Shown piece by piece: positions 26,936 through 40,400 of a DNA stretch of 64,000 nucleotides. Source of the DNA: Cruorifilaria tuberocauda (lineage: Eukaryota; Nematoda; Chromadorea; Rhabditida; Onchocercidae); the NCBI GenBank assembly GCA_013365365.1, contig JABVXU010000151.1, forward strand, positions 1 to 64,000, read 5' to 3'. Both the position numbers and the translations under genes were made by a program. Below the pieces are notes generated by a model that did not search any database, was not told the DNA's origin, and saw only the letters and a program-made list of their open reading frames with translations. Position 1 is the stretch's first letter, and each line of letters opens with the position of its first letter.

Positions 26936-29900
26936 ATGTGGACCAAAAAAAAAATGACATAGCAAACTAATTCATCTTTGATAAAAGAAGCCACAGGAAA
27001 TAAATTTCAAAGCGGAAATCGCTGAGAGAGTTACAGAATTGAGAGATTATATTACTATTAACCGGAATTGAACTGATAATTTTACGTCGAAGTATTTTAA
27101 TTATAAAAATTGATTCATTACCTATAAATTTTCACATCCAGTTATGTTTGACTCACTGAAGGTACCGACAGTGAATTTTATAGTAGCATTGACCTTTAGA
27201 TATAAACTATGGGTCAAATTGAAATGAAACTCTTTGTGGTATAATGAAGCTTACGGAAAAAATTTGAACATGATTTCAAAAATTCAGACTCAAAAAATCA
27301 GCATCATATTACGAAATTGAATACTAATTAAAGTTAAAAAGATTTTGCAAATAAAAGCAGCATCACCATGAAATTGTTTTAAAATTCTTTTAAACACTTA
27401 TTTTAGCACATTTTATTACAAATAATGAAAATAAAAGGACCTTTTAGTTCCCGAATATTCGATTCCATCGGACACGTCCTTCAGATGTCCACACCGACGT
27501 GAATGGGTGAAGCTGTTGCAACGTGGGACCATATTTTCGCCGAATAGATAGAAGAATTGTGTTCATTCACGAATAATATTGAAATTGATTCGCAAAAACA
27601 TCATCTACGAGATCCCTTTAGTTTTAAAAATATTTAAAAAAACAACTATGACTTGCCAAATTGGAAAATGCATATTATGTTTTTGTTTTCAACAAAGTTT
27701 CTCCATGAATTTAATTTCAATTACTTTGTATGATTGATTTTTCTCATTTAATCATTTCGTCGAAACTTCAGAGTAGGACAAGCTATTCTGTAGAAAGTTC
27801 TTTGTTCTTGTACCGGATCAGACTAAACTGGAATATGAAGAATTAATTACCATGTATTATCAATTAGGAAATGATTTAATCTTCAATTAGTTTGTTCCTT
27901 ATGAAATAAAACCGGAATGATCATGTAGTATTACAGCTTTATAAAATTATTTAAATTTCTTCTCCACCCATAGAACTAGTTCATGACAAAATGAATGATA
28001 TGACGAAAAATGTCAAGCAAAGTTAGAAGATGGGAATATAAAATATTTTCAAAATTTCTGATGCGCAATTATAAAAGAAGCAGAAATTATATTTTATTTA
28101 TTTTAAAATAAATTTTTGTATGTGATATTTGTAAAGAACAAATCTATGTAATTATTTCATCTAAACTTATGTGCCTCAAATTTTGAATGAGTTTTAAATT
28201 TATAATATTTAAATCCCGTTTCCACAAAAAAGACGTTTTAATTTTGAAAACACCGATGTTTTTTATTGATTTGATTATATGATTGATCTTTTTTATTGAT
28301 TTTTATTGATTAACCGATTAGACGAGCATATAGACACAATAAAATTCTTAATGAAGGACCTTCTTCAAATTTTCCATTGAAATACATCTCTTATTGTTTT
28401 TGTATTTCACGCAATTAATCATCAATCCCTCTCATGAAGCAGTTATATTATCATGATATTTATTATTGATCAGGTTAACGATAATTACTAATCAAGTGAG
28501 AAATAGTTAAAAATTAATTTCATTCATGGACAAGAATTTCTAACTGAAGGCTTCATTAACGTAAGTAATTGAACGAAATAAACAAAGTTGTAACGAAAAT
28601 GAAAACGCACTATTGGGAGCATCCACGGACGATATCAAAAATGTTCATAAATGTCCGTTATATTAGGTTATCAGACAGACAAAATCCTTTTTTGCATAGG
28701 CAACAATTTTCACGATGAACAATTAATAATGTTGAAATTTCACGACTGTCATCTTTTCCATTTTATTTTTTTCTTGAATCTTTCCTTTCTTGTTTTTCTT
28801 CCCTCGAATTTCTTCCCAACAATTTCACTTTCTGAATTTCATTTTGAAAGTGTTTGTTTCTATACAAAAGATTTAAAGACATTTAGTATTCGGAAAAGTT
28901 TATATGAATACAAGTATTCTTGTAATTGAATTGAAATCTATCATTACAATATGAGTTACAAAATTAATAATTAATACAGTCTGAGGTCGAGGCTGGAATT
29001 GTTTTATAGCGTTTATTAGATATCTGAATTAAAATTAAATGGAAGTAACAGTAAAATCGAAATTGATTTTTTTGATTTCAAATAACTATAAAATATTGAA
29101 TGATAAAAAAGAAAAAATGCAAGAAATATTTTTGCTCACTCAGCTCACAGCTTACACAAATTCGATTGCATCAAAAATTATGAAAAAGATAATAACCAAT
29201 CAATACGATTAATATAATATCGTTATTAAATAATAACATTTTGAAAGTAAGCTGAGAGGAAATTAAATATTCAATTTATAAAGATTTAAATAAGATTGAT
29301 TTGGAGATCATCAAAATGAGTCAGAACTCATTTAAAACATGTTTAACTTCCCAATTTTGGCGGAATGAGACGTAGAAATATCCGATCAAAAGCTTTCGTT
29401 AAATTTTCAAGTGCTTACGGTACATTCTATTATAAAATTTCCGGTCTAAATCAATTCAATACATTAATGACTGCATAAAATTTCAGATAGATCTCAAATT
29501 CAGATTTTTCTTTCAACTGCAATTAATGGAAATATTTCGTCAATAGAAAATGCAATCGTTATCTTTATTCGATAGTGATTTGGAATCTCAGGTTTTTATA
29601 CTTTATTTTCTGCAGCTACGCGTAAAAAGGTTGTCCAGTTGTCATTTATTTTTATAGAGATAATCTCCCTTTTCAATACTTGCATAATTCTATTTTTTAA
29701 ATTGTTTTTTCTATCTTTGACTCACCATTTCTGACTTCCTTTGGTCTGTTTGGGAATTTCTAATAATACCAGTGTCCTAACTTTTGTCACCAATTTTATA
29801 TTCCTTCAATCGTTCCGCTTCCAGTTCAATATTAGTATTTCGCAACTTTTTCAAATCGGACTTATAAATTCTTTTTGCAAATACAAAATTTGTTGCTGTT

Positions 29901-32224
29901 GCTCTCCAAATTCCTGAAAAATAAACCAGCAAATGTTTTAGAAGTAAAGCATGTATTATAATTAATGTGAAATTGCTTAAGAACAGTTTTTCAATATGAA
30001 GTTACTCGAAAACGGTTTTTCCTACGACCAAATTTGGCTGCACGCTCATTTTTTATTTAAGAAATTCAAAATCCTTATGTTTTATTAACTTCTTCATCAT
30101 AGATTTTCATTATTTATTTCCTTTTCAGTTTAATTTCAATTTTCTCAAAGGAAAAATCTTTCGTGGGATGGCGAATTCATGTTAGCGATGATGATAAACA
30201 TCGACTTGATAAAAAGCATTTCTGGATTTCGGTCAAAATTTTTTGATATTTAGGAAAAAAATGGTTAAGGTATCTTGCTGAAGCGATAGTTTCATCTATT
30301 GGGTGTGAAATTAGAAATGCCTTGGGATAGAACTTGAAATCAAAATTTTTCAAGTTTTTAAGGGCTACCATCAAAATTGATCGATGTCTGCAATGATTTT
30401 CTTTTCTCTTCTTCGTCAATCATTTTCTCTACAACTTGCACAAGATTGTTTATATCAGGTTTGAGTGGTGGTTATTTTCGGGGAATTGAAATATCCAATG
30501 GTACTTCAACAAAAAAGAGGGATCATTATAAATATCATTTCCTTCCACAGCTATTGTTGATCGTTCCAATTCCCCCTCGTCGTCAATGGTATCGATGTCT
30601 CCTTCATATATGTCGAAGGTTGAAAGGTCCGTTTTATTGATTGTAAATAATCTTTCGAAAAAAAAGAGTCAAAAGGACTATTGCTAGTATTTTGAGCGGT
30701 ATTTATCCATATCTATGTCGCAGTACCTGCAACTCTCATTGCTTGGTTGTTATCGTGAAGCTTCCAAGGTTCCACAATCCGTCATGTTTCACTGATAGCT
30801 CTACGATAAAAGAATTTCGATAAATTTCTATATAAATCATTTCCTTATGTTTTGAGCGTCTTAATTCTGGGATTTGCATTGGCGAGTTGCAGTCACTCAT
30901 CATACAAGAAATATAAATTTAATAATGAAGTTACATTTTATGATTATTATGTATTTGTAGATTTAATTAAGGATACAAGAAAACTTTGCTTTCTGAATCA
31001 GTTCAAAGATTACATTCTTGAACCACTTTGGTTTATTCATTTAATTAAATTGGTTGCCTAATCGATTCTTTAAACGCAAATTTAAACCCAAGCTGTGTAT
31101 AATTTAATATAGTTCAGTTAAATATTTAAATGTAAAACGTTTATGTATTCAAACAGGAAAAATCAATTACATTTTTTAAATAGAATTAAGAATGGAAGTT
31201 TATAAAATTATCGAATTGATTATTAAATGTATTATTGAAGAAAAGAAGTCAAAAGAAATTTTCAGTAAATTTCATAAAATTCTCATGTATGCAAGTCTTT
31301 GATTCAGTCATTTAATATTTTTTGTAAAGATTAATGAGATATGTGAAAAGATTATATGACAAAAGATGATGATCTATTTGAATGTGAAGGATTATGCCTT
31401 AACATGATGATTATCGATCATTTCCGTCTTAATATCAAACGATTAAATTATTTTAAAGATTTCATAAGTCTAATAGTGTAAAGAAAAGGAATGATTTCTG
31501 CTATGCCCTTTTATCAATAAGACTTTGGAAAGTTTAAAATCCGAAAGATTCAAATTGGTTAAATTTAGCTGTGAGAATTTTCATATCTATTTTTCCATTT
31601 TGAAGGGAAATGATGTGTGGGAATAATTTGCAAAAAATACTTATAAATTTTGTTTTCTTGTTTTAAAATGAATAGTAACTTCTCTAAAGCAAAATTGCTA
31701 TCATTTCTAAGAATAAATCAGTCAGTAAAATCAAATTGTCCATTTTGCTAGATTTACAGTAATTAAAGCACAATGATAAAAATTTAAGCTTATTAATTGA
31801 TTAATCGTATCGCTAAAACATCGAATAAAAAGATTCACCGCTTGAGGAAGAATGCTTTTACAGGTGTAACACACTGAGGAAGAATTAGTATGAATTCAGT
31901 GTGACACTTAGTATGAAATTAGTATAATACTCGGATTCATCCCACAAAATTAATTTCTTGAAAAAAGAAATAGGAACACGAATTGAAAAGGTTCATTGGA
32001 CGTAGTAGAAACGATTGCCTTTCCAACAAATTGTGCTTATTGATTTGTGTTGAGAAGAGATCAGAAGCTCTTTGATAATATGAGGAAAAAATAAACCAAT
32101 TAATCTAATAATCATTGGAGTAAAACATGTAAATAGATGGAAAATTGTTAATATCCAACAATTAAAAAAACCTTTCCTAGTCGCCTTATTAATTATCTTC
32201 GTCCAAAAACAGAAAAGTAAGGTA
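26936..32224. other. 5.3-kb gene-poor region
   Basis: Mostly AT-rich with stops in all frames. One stretch on the minus strand at 29777-29913 looks like a small coding exon and is listed separately. Short frames at 28651-28929, 30177-30640 and 30852-31061 have no motif or plausible exon partners. Confidence 0.4.
29777..29913 (-). CDS. Possible terminal exon of a small unknown protein
   Basis: A clean acceptor (ttatttttcag) on the minus strand is followed by 44 codons and a TAG. The peptide is basic and rich in charged residues typical of a helix or coiled coil (it includes RIYKSDLKKLRNTNIELEAE). It resembles real coding sequence more than the surrounding DNA does. A possible first exon with ATG near 30050 (MSVQPNLVVGKTVF) ends at a gtaact donor, but its phase fits only a weaker acceptor a few bases further in. 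I do not recognise the protein, and the gene model is incomplete. Confidence 0.3.
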
Positions 32225-35200
32225 TCAGTTCTGGACAGTTTCTAATGCTATATCAAAGTGATACTGAGCCAATTTGGCGGTTATTGATAGAGCGGTGATA
32301 ATAAGTAGGGTAACAGTTGAGAAGAGTAACAAAAAAACCCGATCCACCACGGTTGCCAGGAATTCCCATTCCAGTGTGCATTGTCTATGACGTTTCAGGG
32401 ATTTTAATTCGGCTGATTCGATCTGAAACAAAAAAAGCGTGTGAACAGCTAGCAGTTAGTTTCCGTATTAGAAAATTTCAGAAAACTAATCTTTACAATT
32501 TTCAATTGTTTTAATATAGCACAGTAATTTCAGCTTTTTATTTATTCTCTGTTTTAGCATTGAACTAAATCGATCACATTCTATTACATGACTGAATAAA
32601 ATGCAAACGGTATCTAACAATTACTTTTCTTCTAAATATGCTCAGGCATTTCAATAATTATATCCTTTATTAAAATTTTAATACATATTTCTGAATAAAA
32701 TGTATTACTGCATGAATTTTTCGAAAAAAGATAAGGAATGATTATTTATGAAGTATTCGTTACAGCTCAAAGTGAATGATATGTTTATTTCTATCGTTTA
32801 GAAATGCGATAGTCCTTGCTAAATTGTTACCTTTCCTGGTAAATCGTCACTTGTGAAACGTATAAATTGAACTGCAGTATTCCAAAGTGATACTTGCTTC
32901 CGATCTGCTGATGTTTTTCGAATTTTTGAAAATGCTAGTGAGCTTTCTTTACGCACAACCTCTGATCGGTCTCAAAATTCATTCTTTCAAATAACACGAA
33001 TGTAAATAATAAACAACTGATGAAAGTAATTAAAGCATTAAAGATTGGTCATAAGTTTTAGTTAAACCATTAATTTTAACATTGGTTTTGTCTATATTTT
33101 GCGTTCAAAAGTTTATTTGTAAGTATTACAGTAATTTTACCTTTGTTTCTGGATGAAATATCTTTAAGATTGAGGGAAATTCGAGCCCAGTTTTCTTTTG
33201 CAGTTAATTTCGGCGCTCTTCGCTGTGTACTTGCATCGCTCTCACCCCTCACCGTTGCTTGCATTGATGGTTTCACTAATAGTTCAGTGTCAGTTGACTC
33301 CTTATAAATTGAATAATGGAAAAGTTTTCAGTATCGTTTTGATCTGCTCTATTATTTCTTTTACAATTTATATTTTGGAAACTTTGTGAATTTCCTTGTT
33401 AAACGAAATGAAATAAATGAAAATAAATTCATGTTCCTGAAAATTTTATACTTTTTCTTTACCATCGATTGTACGGAATTTGATGTAGATTTCTTCTTTG
33501 TTTCAGTCTTTCCACAACATTTTGTTGTGAAAAGCAACAAAAATTATTTGTCTTACGGATTTAAGGAAGAAAAATTTTCGTTCATGTGTTTTAAATGCTC
33601 AAATTTTCATGATACTATGCTTGAAACTGCTTTAAATCAAGATATATTTAATGATTCACCTTATTTCCGTTCCATAACATCGTCAATTCATATGGTGGTG
33701 AAATGCACAAATAGTTGCAGATATATTTGAAAAATAATATTCGAACATAGGTGGGAGGTAATTTACCATTTCTATGATTGCTATGAATACAGAGAACAGC
33801 GCATGTGCAAAATGTTGCTGTAGAAATGATGATAATATTTGCCAGATAAAACCAAGCTAAAATTACACCAATTTCATTCGGAAAAAAATGGTATATTTTT
33901 ATTATTCACTTTCTTTTCCCGGAAGAATATCATTAAAAAGCTATCAGTTTTAATCCTACCATACTTATCTATCTATTTAATCCATAAAAAGTTAAGTAAA
34001 CCAACAAGATATCATAAAAATTCTGGTTGTTAACAGTGTGAAGTTATTTTTTCTATCATATTCCATCAAAAAACCACTTTATTTTCTAAAATTCCATTAA
34101 AATTTTATCTGTCGAATCCAAAAATAAACGTTTTCCTATTCTCATCAGGAAATTGTATATGAAAAAGAAATTGAATGAGCATAATGAATTCCGCCATAAT
34201 GAATGTTTAAATAAAAGTTTGAATAAAGTAATTATATTATGACAATATTACCAATAAGAGGCACAAAATCCGAAGTTGTTGGCATTTGATTAGAAACCAT
34301 TAACATTAAAATAGATATTGCTAGCAGAGCGGTGATACCAACCGTAATTTTTTCCCTCCGTTCATCATTTGTGGAAGCTGGGGTAAAGAAGCCGACTATT
34401 GCTACTGGAATTATAACTGGAATTGATGTCTGATATGATCCTTTCTAGGAATTTTTGAGGAATAAAAATTTCTGCCTTTATGTCGCTACATCTCTTTAAA
34501 AGGTTGTAACACTCAAAACTTTCAGTTTTTGCAATTTTTAAATTAAAAAGAAAAAAATAACCCAATGTCAGAACAGTCGTTGGTATAATGAGATTGACAA
34601 TATAGTACAATGGCTTCCTTCTGATAATCAGATATCCTTCAATGATAACCCACGGATGTTGACAACACGCATAAAGGTACTACAAAATAGTATGAACACG
34701 TAACCTTTGAAAACTTTTATATTTCTATTTGGCTTAAAATTTCTCAGGAAAATATGACTGAGATAGAATCGAAAAAGATGAAAAATTTAGATTAAAAGAG
34801 AATTCACTTCATGACGATGAAGACTGAAAGAGAGGATATCCCATTCTTCACTCGGTATATACGAATGCATATTGACTATTTTATCGGCTGTATAATTAAG
34901 CAAAGTTTTACTGCTTGTCCATGAGCCCAAAGTTAACGTGCAGTTCTGAATAAGTGAAAGTTTTAATCTAGAAATTACTTCAGTACAATTCAACAATTGA
35001 TAATTCAAGCACTGAAGCAATTTTTCATTACTTTTTTTTAAATTTGTGCTATTATTGGGAAATTAATGAACAAACCTGATGATCATATGGAAAATAATGT
35101 ATATCTATACGACAACGTATAGTGTAAAGTGCTGGATACAAGAAAAATACTTCAGCACCATATTTACCATCCCAGTATCTACTTTTTATGATAGCATTCA

Positions 35201-36637
35201 TATATCGTTCACTTCCCTCACGACTCATCACCATGCTAAATTCGAAATTTAATTTACAAACAAAATATTTCTTAAAAAATCGAGAATTTCAAAAATTCAA
35301 AGTGAACAGAAAACGAAGTACAGTGCCTGTTGTAGATGACGGTATCAGGGATCCATAAAACATCGTGCGGAAGCACTGTGGAATTGATCATATTGTATTC
35401 ATTAGGATTCCAATCCAGGAATTCGTCTATCCATTTCTTAAATGCTAATTTAATTCTTCAAGAAATAACTGGGCTAAATGTTTCTATAGAAATATTATTA
35501 TGCATCGTTTATCAAACTTATATATTTTAAATTTATACAATTATTTTTGCTACTAATATTATCATATTTCAACTTATATAATTATTCCTTTTTTGCTACT
35601 AATATTAGATATAAATTAAATCCATCCAAAACAAAAAGTAAGCGACATAAAATAAAATCTAGAAGAATTGACCTGAATCATCCATATATTAAGGGTCAAG
35701 TATTGTGATGGTTCATCCTGCAACAAAATAAAATGTAAAAATCATGGTAAAAAAATATCTAATACAATGTAAGTAATACAGAAATATGAACGATTGATTA
35801 TTAAACAACAGAAAATAAAATTATACCGGTACATTCGTAGTTCAATTATTTTATTTCCGTTGATTGCAGTTCATTAAAATTTTATTTACAAGGTTGAAAA
35901 CAATTTTTTTCAATTTCATAAAACAAGAACGATAATATCATCACTAAAAGCTATTTAAAGTTTTAAAGTGATAAAAGTGATAAAGCATCCATATATTTAA
36001 AGTGATAAAGCAAACCACATCGATGATTTGATACAAACTCATACTGATGTGTACCGTTAACGATTCGGAATGATTCCTAACTGGTCGAACACTTCGATCA
36101 TACCTTCCACATACAAAAATACTTACATTTCAAGTTCAATATTTGAACGATGTAAAATTCGATCAATGTTAATATTGCTATTTTCTTTGCATGCGCTTCC
36201 GTGTTAAGATCATTCTATACCAGCCAAAAAAAAATAATACCTCTCAGTAGAGAGTAAATCTCGGGTCAGTCGAATATGAGGCAACTGTTGTCGCGCTGAA
36301 ATAAAATAATGCATCTCATCGTCCTTTCTCATTTCTGAAAATAACTGACGGACGATTGATTTCCTCAAGCTAATCGCCAAATCGCCAAATGGAGTAAATT
36401 TGTAGCAATTGAAAGAAAGAAGTATTTACTAATATATGAGATTTTAAGATTAGAGAAATTTCTCGATTAAATCATAAGGTTTTCTTTCTAATTTGCATGC
36501 AACCTTCTGATATTTTGGGATATAAGGTTGAACAAATAAAAGTTGACAAATCAAAATTAGAAACCTGAAAAAGATCGATGAATTTCCAAGGAAGTCATTG
36601 AAAGCACAAAGACTATAGCAAACAGAAGCAACGACAT
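32225..36637 (-). CDS. Nicotinic-type Cys-loop receptor subunit, DEG-3/DES-2 group (downstream gene of pair)
   Basis: Plasma-membrane cation channel subunit gated by acetylcholine or choline. Thirteen exons in transcription order: 36565-36637, 36241-36334, 36016-36103, 35673-35717, 35327-35436, 35076-35235, 34808-34945, 34562-34679, 34252-34404, 33767-33856, 33141-33275, 32831-32970, 32225-32422. They join in frame to 513 aa. The signal peptide starts MSLLLFAIVFVLS. Visible are YDRSVRPV, the loop A region VLWIPDTVIYN, a Cys loop with C178-x13-C192, vicinal cysteines C241-C242 (alpha type), and M1. M2 follows EKIT, with Glu at the cation-selectivity ring. M3 and M4 (EWEFLATVVDRVFLLLF) are present. 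Exon 5 needs a GC donor (35326). The acceptor of exon 11 in the M3-M4 loop is the least certain. The position downstream of a sister subunit parallels C. elegans deg-3. Confidence 0.88.
35546..35607. repeat. Direct repeat in a receptor intron
   Basis: The 16-mer tttgctactaatatta occurs at 35546-35561 and again at 35592-35607, with similar AT-rich sequence before each copy. Both lie in the intron between exons 4 and 5 of the downstream receptor gene. Confidence 0.65.
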
Positions 36638-37443
36638 GACAGTACAATTAAATCGTTGGAGCTGACTTCTGTCCAACGTTATCGAGAAGGATTCTAATCA
36701 CTTTTAAATGTCTCTGAACAAGTAAACAAAGTGCAATTTTTTCGCCAATTTATATGTTTAAAAAAGCTCTATTAATGATATCAAGTTACTTAAAAAGTTA
36801 TTGCAATAAACATATTTAGAAAAGTACTGGAATCCGGATCCCACTATAAGTTCCATCCATTAATTTAATCCACGCGAAAAAAAATTTTTATTTATATCAA
36901 TGAGTTCAGATGATGATAATTCAGTTTATTATCACTAGTTATAAGAAACCATCATAATGATGACGGACTGGGGTAATCATTATAACAATCATCTGCTGCT
37001 TTGAATAGCGTCAGTTGTTCTGCTAATGAATATATAAATTTATTTGAGAATTGATAAAAAGTTGTTGGATCAGTTAAACAAATTTTATCAGTACAAAAGT
37101 GCTGCAATTCCATCATAGAATTTGCTTTTTAAAATAAATTTCAATTTATTTCATAAATAAACAAGCAACCATTTTTGACTAGAATTTTGTACCGTTGACA
37201 ATGACGTGATTCAAATAATAGCAACTTAATGAATTCGAAGAGAGCGCCAATATATCTATTGAATAACATAAATAGGAGTGGATGGCATGTATTGAAGGAA
37301 ATTTCCAGATGCTGCGTAAAACTAACTCATAATGATAATCCATCAGATAGTATGAAGGATGATTGAAAGTAAAATGATAAGATAATCAATCTTAATAATC
37401 TTCATTGTTCAGATTTTCAGAAAGATCTTCAATAGGAATTGTC
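36638..37443. other. Intergenic spacer of the receptor pair (possible operon spacer)
   Basis: 806 bp separate the stop of the upstream receptor gene from the start of the downstream one on the same strand. A candidate AATAAA for the upstream gene lies on the minus strand at 37145-37150, about 295 nt after its stop. No strong U-rich trans-splice acceptor was pinned down before the downstream ATG. The spacing is longer than the roughly 100 nt typical of C. elegans operons, so separate promoters remain possible. Confidence 0.5.
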
Positions 37444-40400
37444 TCATTGAGTATCGTACAATATGAGATCCATAGAAGACCAATAGTAAAAACCAAGAGA
37501 ATTGATACCGATGGTAACGAGTACAAAAATAATGATAAACAAGATGAAAAACAACCGCTCCAATACTTTCGCCATCCAGTCGTATTCATCTCGTGCCAGT
37601 CGACGATTCTGTCGAATACTGGCTTCATCTTAAAGTAAACTAATGAGAATTCATTGAGAGTTCAGCAAATTGAACTGATAAAATCACTCAACCACTCATA
37701 ATCTGATTAATTGTACAAATCAGTGATTTCAAAAATATCGATGGTATTTGAAAGTTATAATAATATTTGTAATTGTGAGAAAGAATTGCTGAATACATGC
37801 TTTCTCTGTACATAAATATTATTAAATTTGAATTAAATACCACCACTGACATACCGCATAAGCTTAAAACATTTTGTGGCGGCCTCTGTTGTTGCGCGAA
37901 CTCAGAGGTAGTTTTTTCCAAAGCAGTAAAAATGGAATCGCCATCACTTCCGTTCATTTTTGGAGCAATACGACCGCTTTCTGATAAATCATACTGGATA
38001 ATAGGAGAAGATTTAGTGACCGGAGAAACATCTTGAATATCTGATAACCGGAATATCTCAATGCCTTGATCAGCTAAAAGGAATCAAATCAATTGTAATT
38101 CTTATTACAATGTGAATGCCAAATTAATGTAAAACATGAATTCACAATGGTCACATTTCGGTGAGATTAAATCGATGCCGTTATTGCTATTGTACGATAA
38201 CGTGGGTAGCTCGCAGAGATGTGACTCGACTATTTTTGTTTTTTGCTTTTTCCGTAAAAAGGTCCACCGTCCTTCTGGTTCTTTTGTCTCAACAATGTTT
38301 TGTCCCTTTTGATTTCGTAATGCTGTTGCTTTCAATTCCTTCTAAATGCATCACTTAAATGCTGACAGCCTGGCTATTAAATCAGATATGCTTTTTATTT
38401 ATTAAAAGTTATTTATAGAAGATTTTTATCTATCAGAAAAATGATGTTTTATTTAAAACTTCTAATATCATTTAATTTTAATGCCTTCTAAATTTAATTT
38501 AAAAATTTCTTCTGCATTCTGCTTCTGCTCCTTTTTTTGAAAAATTATTCAGCGTTTCAGAATAAATTTTTACACCTCATGCGTTTCGATCAAATGTTTT
38601 GGAATGTCTTCAAGGATGATACACGCAATGAACTTCACCAAGCAAGCAGTACGTGGAGTAAGACGGTTCTTTTGGCGACCACGTTTTTGAATAGCAATGA
38701 TAACAGAAGATGCCAAAGTTCCGAAAGTGATTATTGTTATCATAGCCAAAATGAACCATCCTAAAATGAAACGAATAGAGAAATTGCTTTGAGTTTACTG
38801 GGTGATTTTGAAATCAACATAAATAATTACTTTGGATGTTTCGAACAGATGAACAGATTAATTGTGTAAACAGTTATTTAATAATTATATGTTTAAAAAA
38901 TGAAAAAGGTATATTTATGGAACCTATGAGAGGTATAAATGTGGATGTGGTCGGCATTTGATCAGAAATCATTAACATCAGGATGGACATTGATAGCAAA
39001 GTTGTGATACCAAGTGACACTTTTTCCTCACGCATACCACTTGCTGTCGATGTCCTAAACATAAAAGTTTTAATAAAACTTTCTGAATTACTAAAAATGT
39101 ATCCTGAAATAAGCTTTGGTAAAGCGAAGCAGATGATAGATATGGAAATTTGGGAAGAAAAAAAACATGCGTGAAAAATCCAACAATAGCGATAAGTGTT
39201 GTGATGCTTGTCGGAATTATTAAATTTATAATATAAAATAAAGGCTTTCTTCGCAAATATAACGTTATTGGGAGAAGAGTGTACTTGTTCGGACAACATT
39301 CATATTTCACTTCTTTCTTTTTTACTGCAATGAAGAGAATTTTCAAAATTTTCTGGAAAAGCATTAGCATTTAATTCATAGTGCTTTTCAGCCCTTTCCT
39401 CTTAATAAATGTGGGAAAGTGCACTTTACCCCTTTCTTAATCCTTACAATTAAAAAAGAATTTCAAAGTTTATGGAAAAGTGATCGGTTTGGTTTCATAT
39501 CGGAAGTTGAATGAAAAGAAGTAGTTGTGACAAGGAAATCGCTTTGTTTATGAATATTATTTGGCATATGAAATAACTTTCAACAACTTTATAGCAATGA
39601 AGAAATAAGATGGATTAACAAGCTTAATGCAAAAAAAAAGTAACGAGAAATGCGAATGCTGCTAACCTGATGTTTTCAAAATATGCCAGCCTTCGTTCTC
39701 GATGTAATTTGACGTACCAACTGTATCTGAATATGCGAAATAATCAATGCCTGTTTGATCAAATGTCCAGCTTGAAAATATCATTGAACAAACCTGAAAT
39801 TGATTATTTCATAGTAGTGGTGCATTAAACTAGTAAAATAGAGATCAGTATCAAGATTTATAACTAATAAAAAAATTGAAATTCTTCAGTTATTGAATTT
39901 ATGAAAAAAATGTTCGAGAAAATCTTTCTTTTTAAAATATAAAACCATTTAATTGCTCTTACTAGTAAGTCGGATTACCAAAATATTTTAAATGCAAATT
40001 ATTAAGTAACTCGAGAAATAATCCATGACATCCGGTAATAAATTCAACTAGCTACAATTAGTTACTGTTGATCATGAAAATTTGATTAGTTCAAATTAGA
40101 CATCTTTATATAAGTTATAAATGAATACATTCTACTTGCTAGTAAATCCTATATATTTCGCACCATAATAACTAGGTATTTATTTAGAAGATAGAACTTA
40201 TTGATAGAATTAGATGGATTTTTCTTTTTCTTTTTTACTTTTATACAAAACACTTTCCTGAATATCGAATGGGAAAAAACGTAGATTTAATAGACATGAG
40301 AATTTGTAGATAGTTGGATAGAGAAATTCGACATGTGCTGCGTGAATATTTTCATCGGCGGTTAGCTTTACATTCAACAATCGCCTTGTATCGTCATCTT

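Noticed and set aside
33386..33730. 114-codon plus-strand frame inside a receptor intron
   Set aside because: Antisense to the receptor gene, Phe-rich and without motifs. The minus strand here was also checked for an extra M3-M4 loop exon, but the phases did not fit.
37392..37628. 78-codon minus-strand frame over the last exon of the upstream receptor
   Set aside because: It is in the wrong frame. The correct frame encodes DWMAKVLERLFFILF (M4) and stops at 37444-37446.
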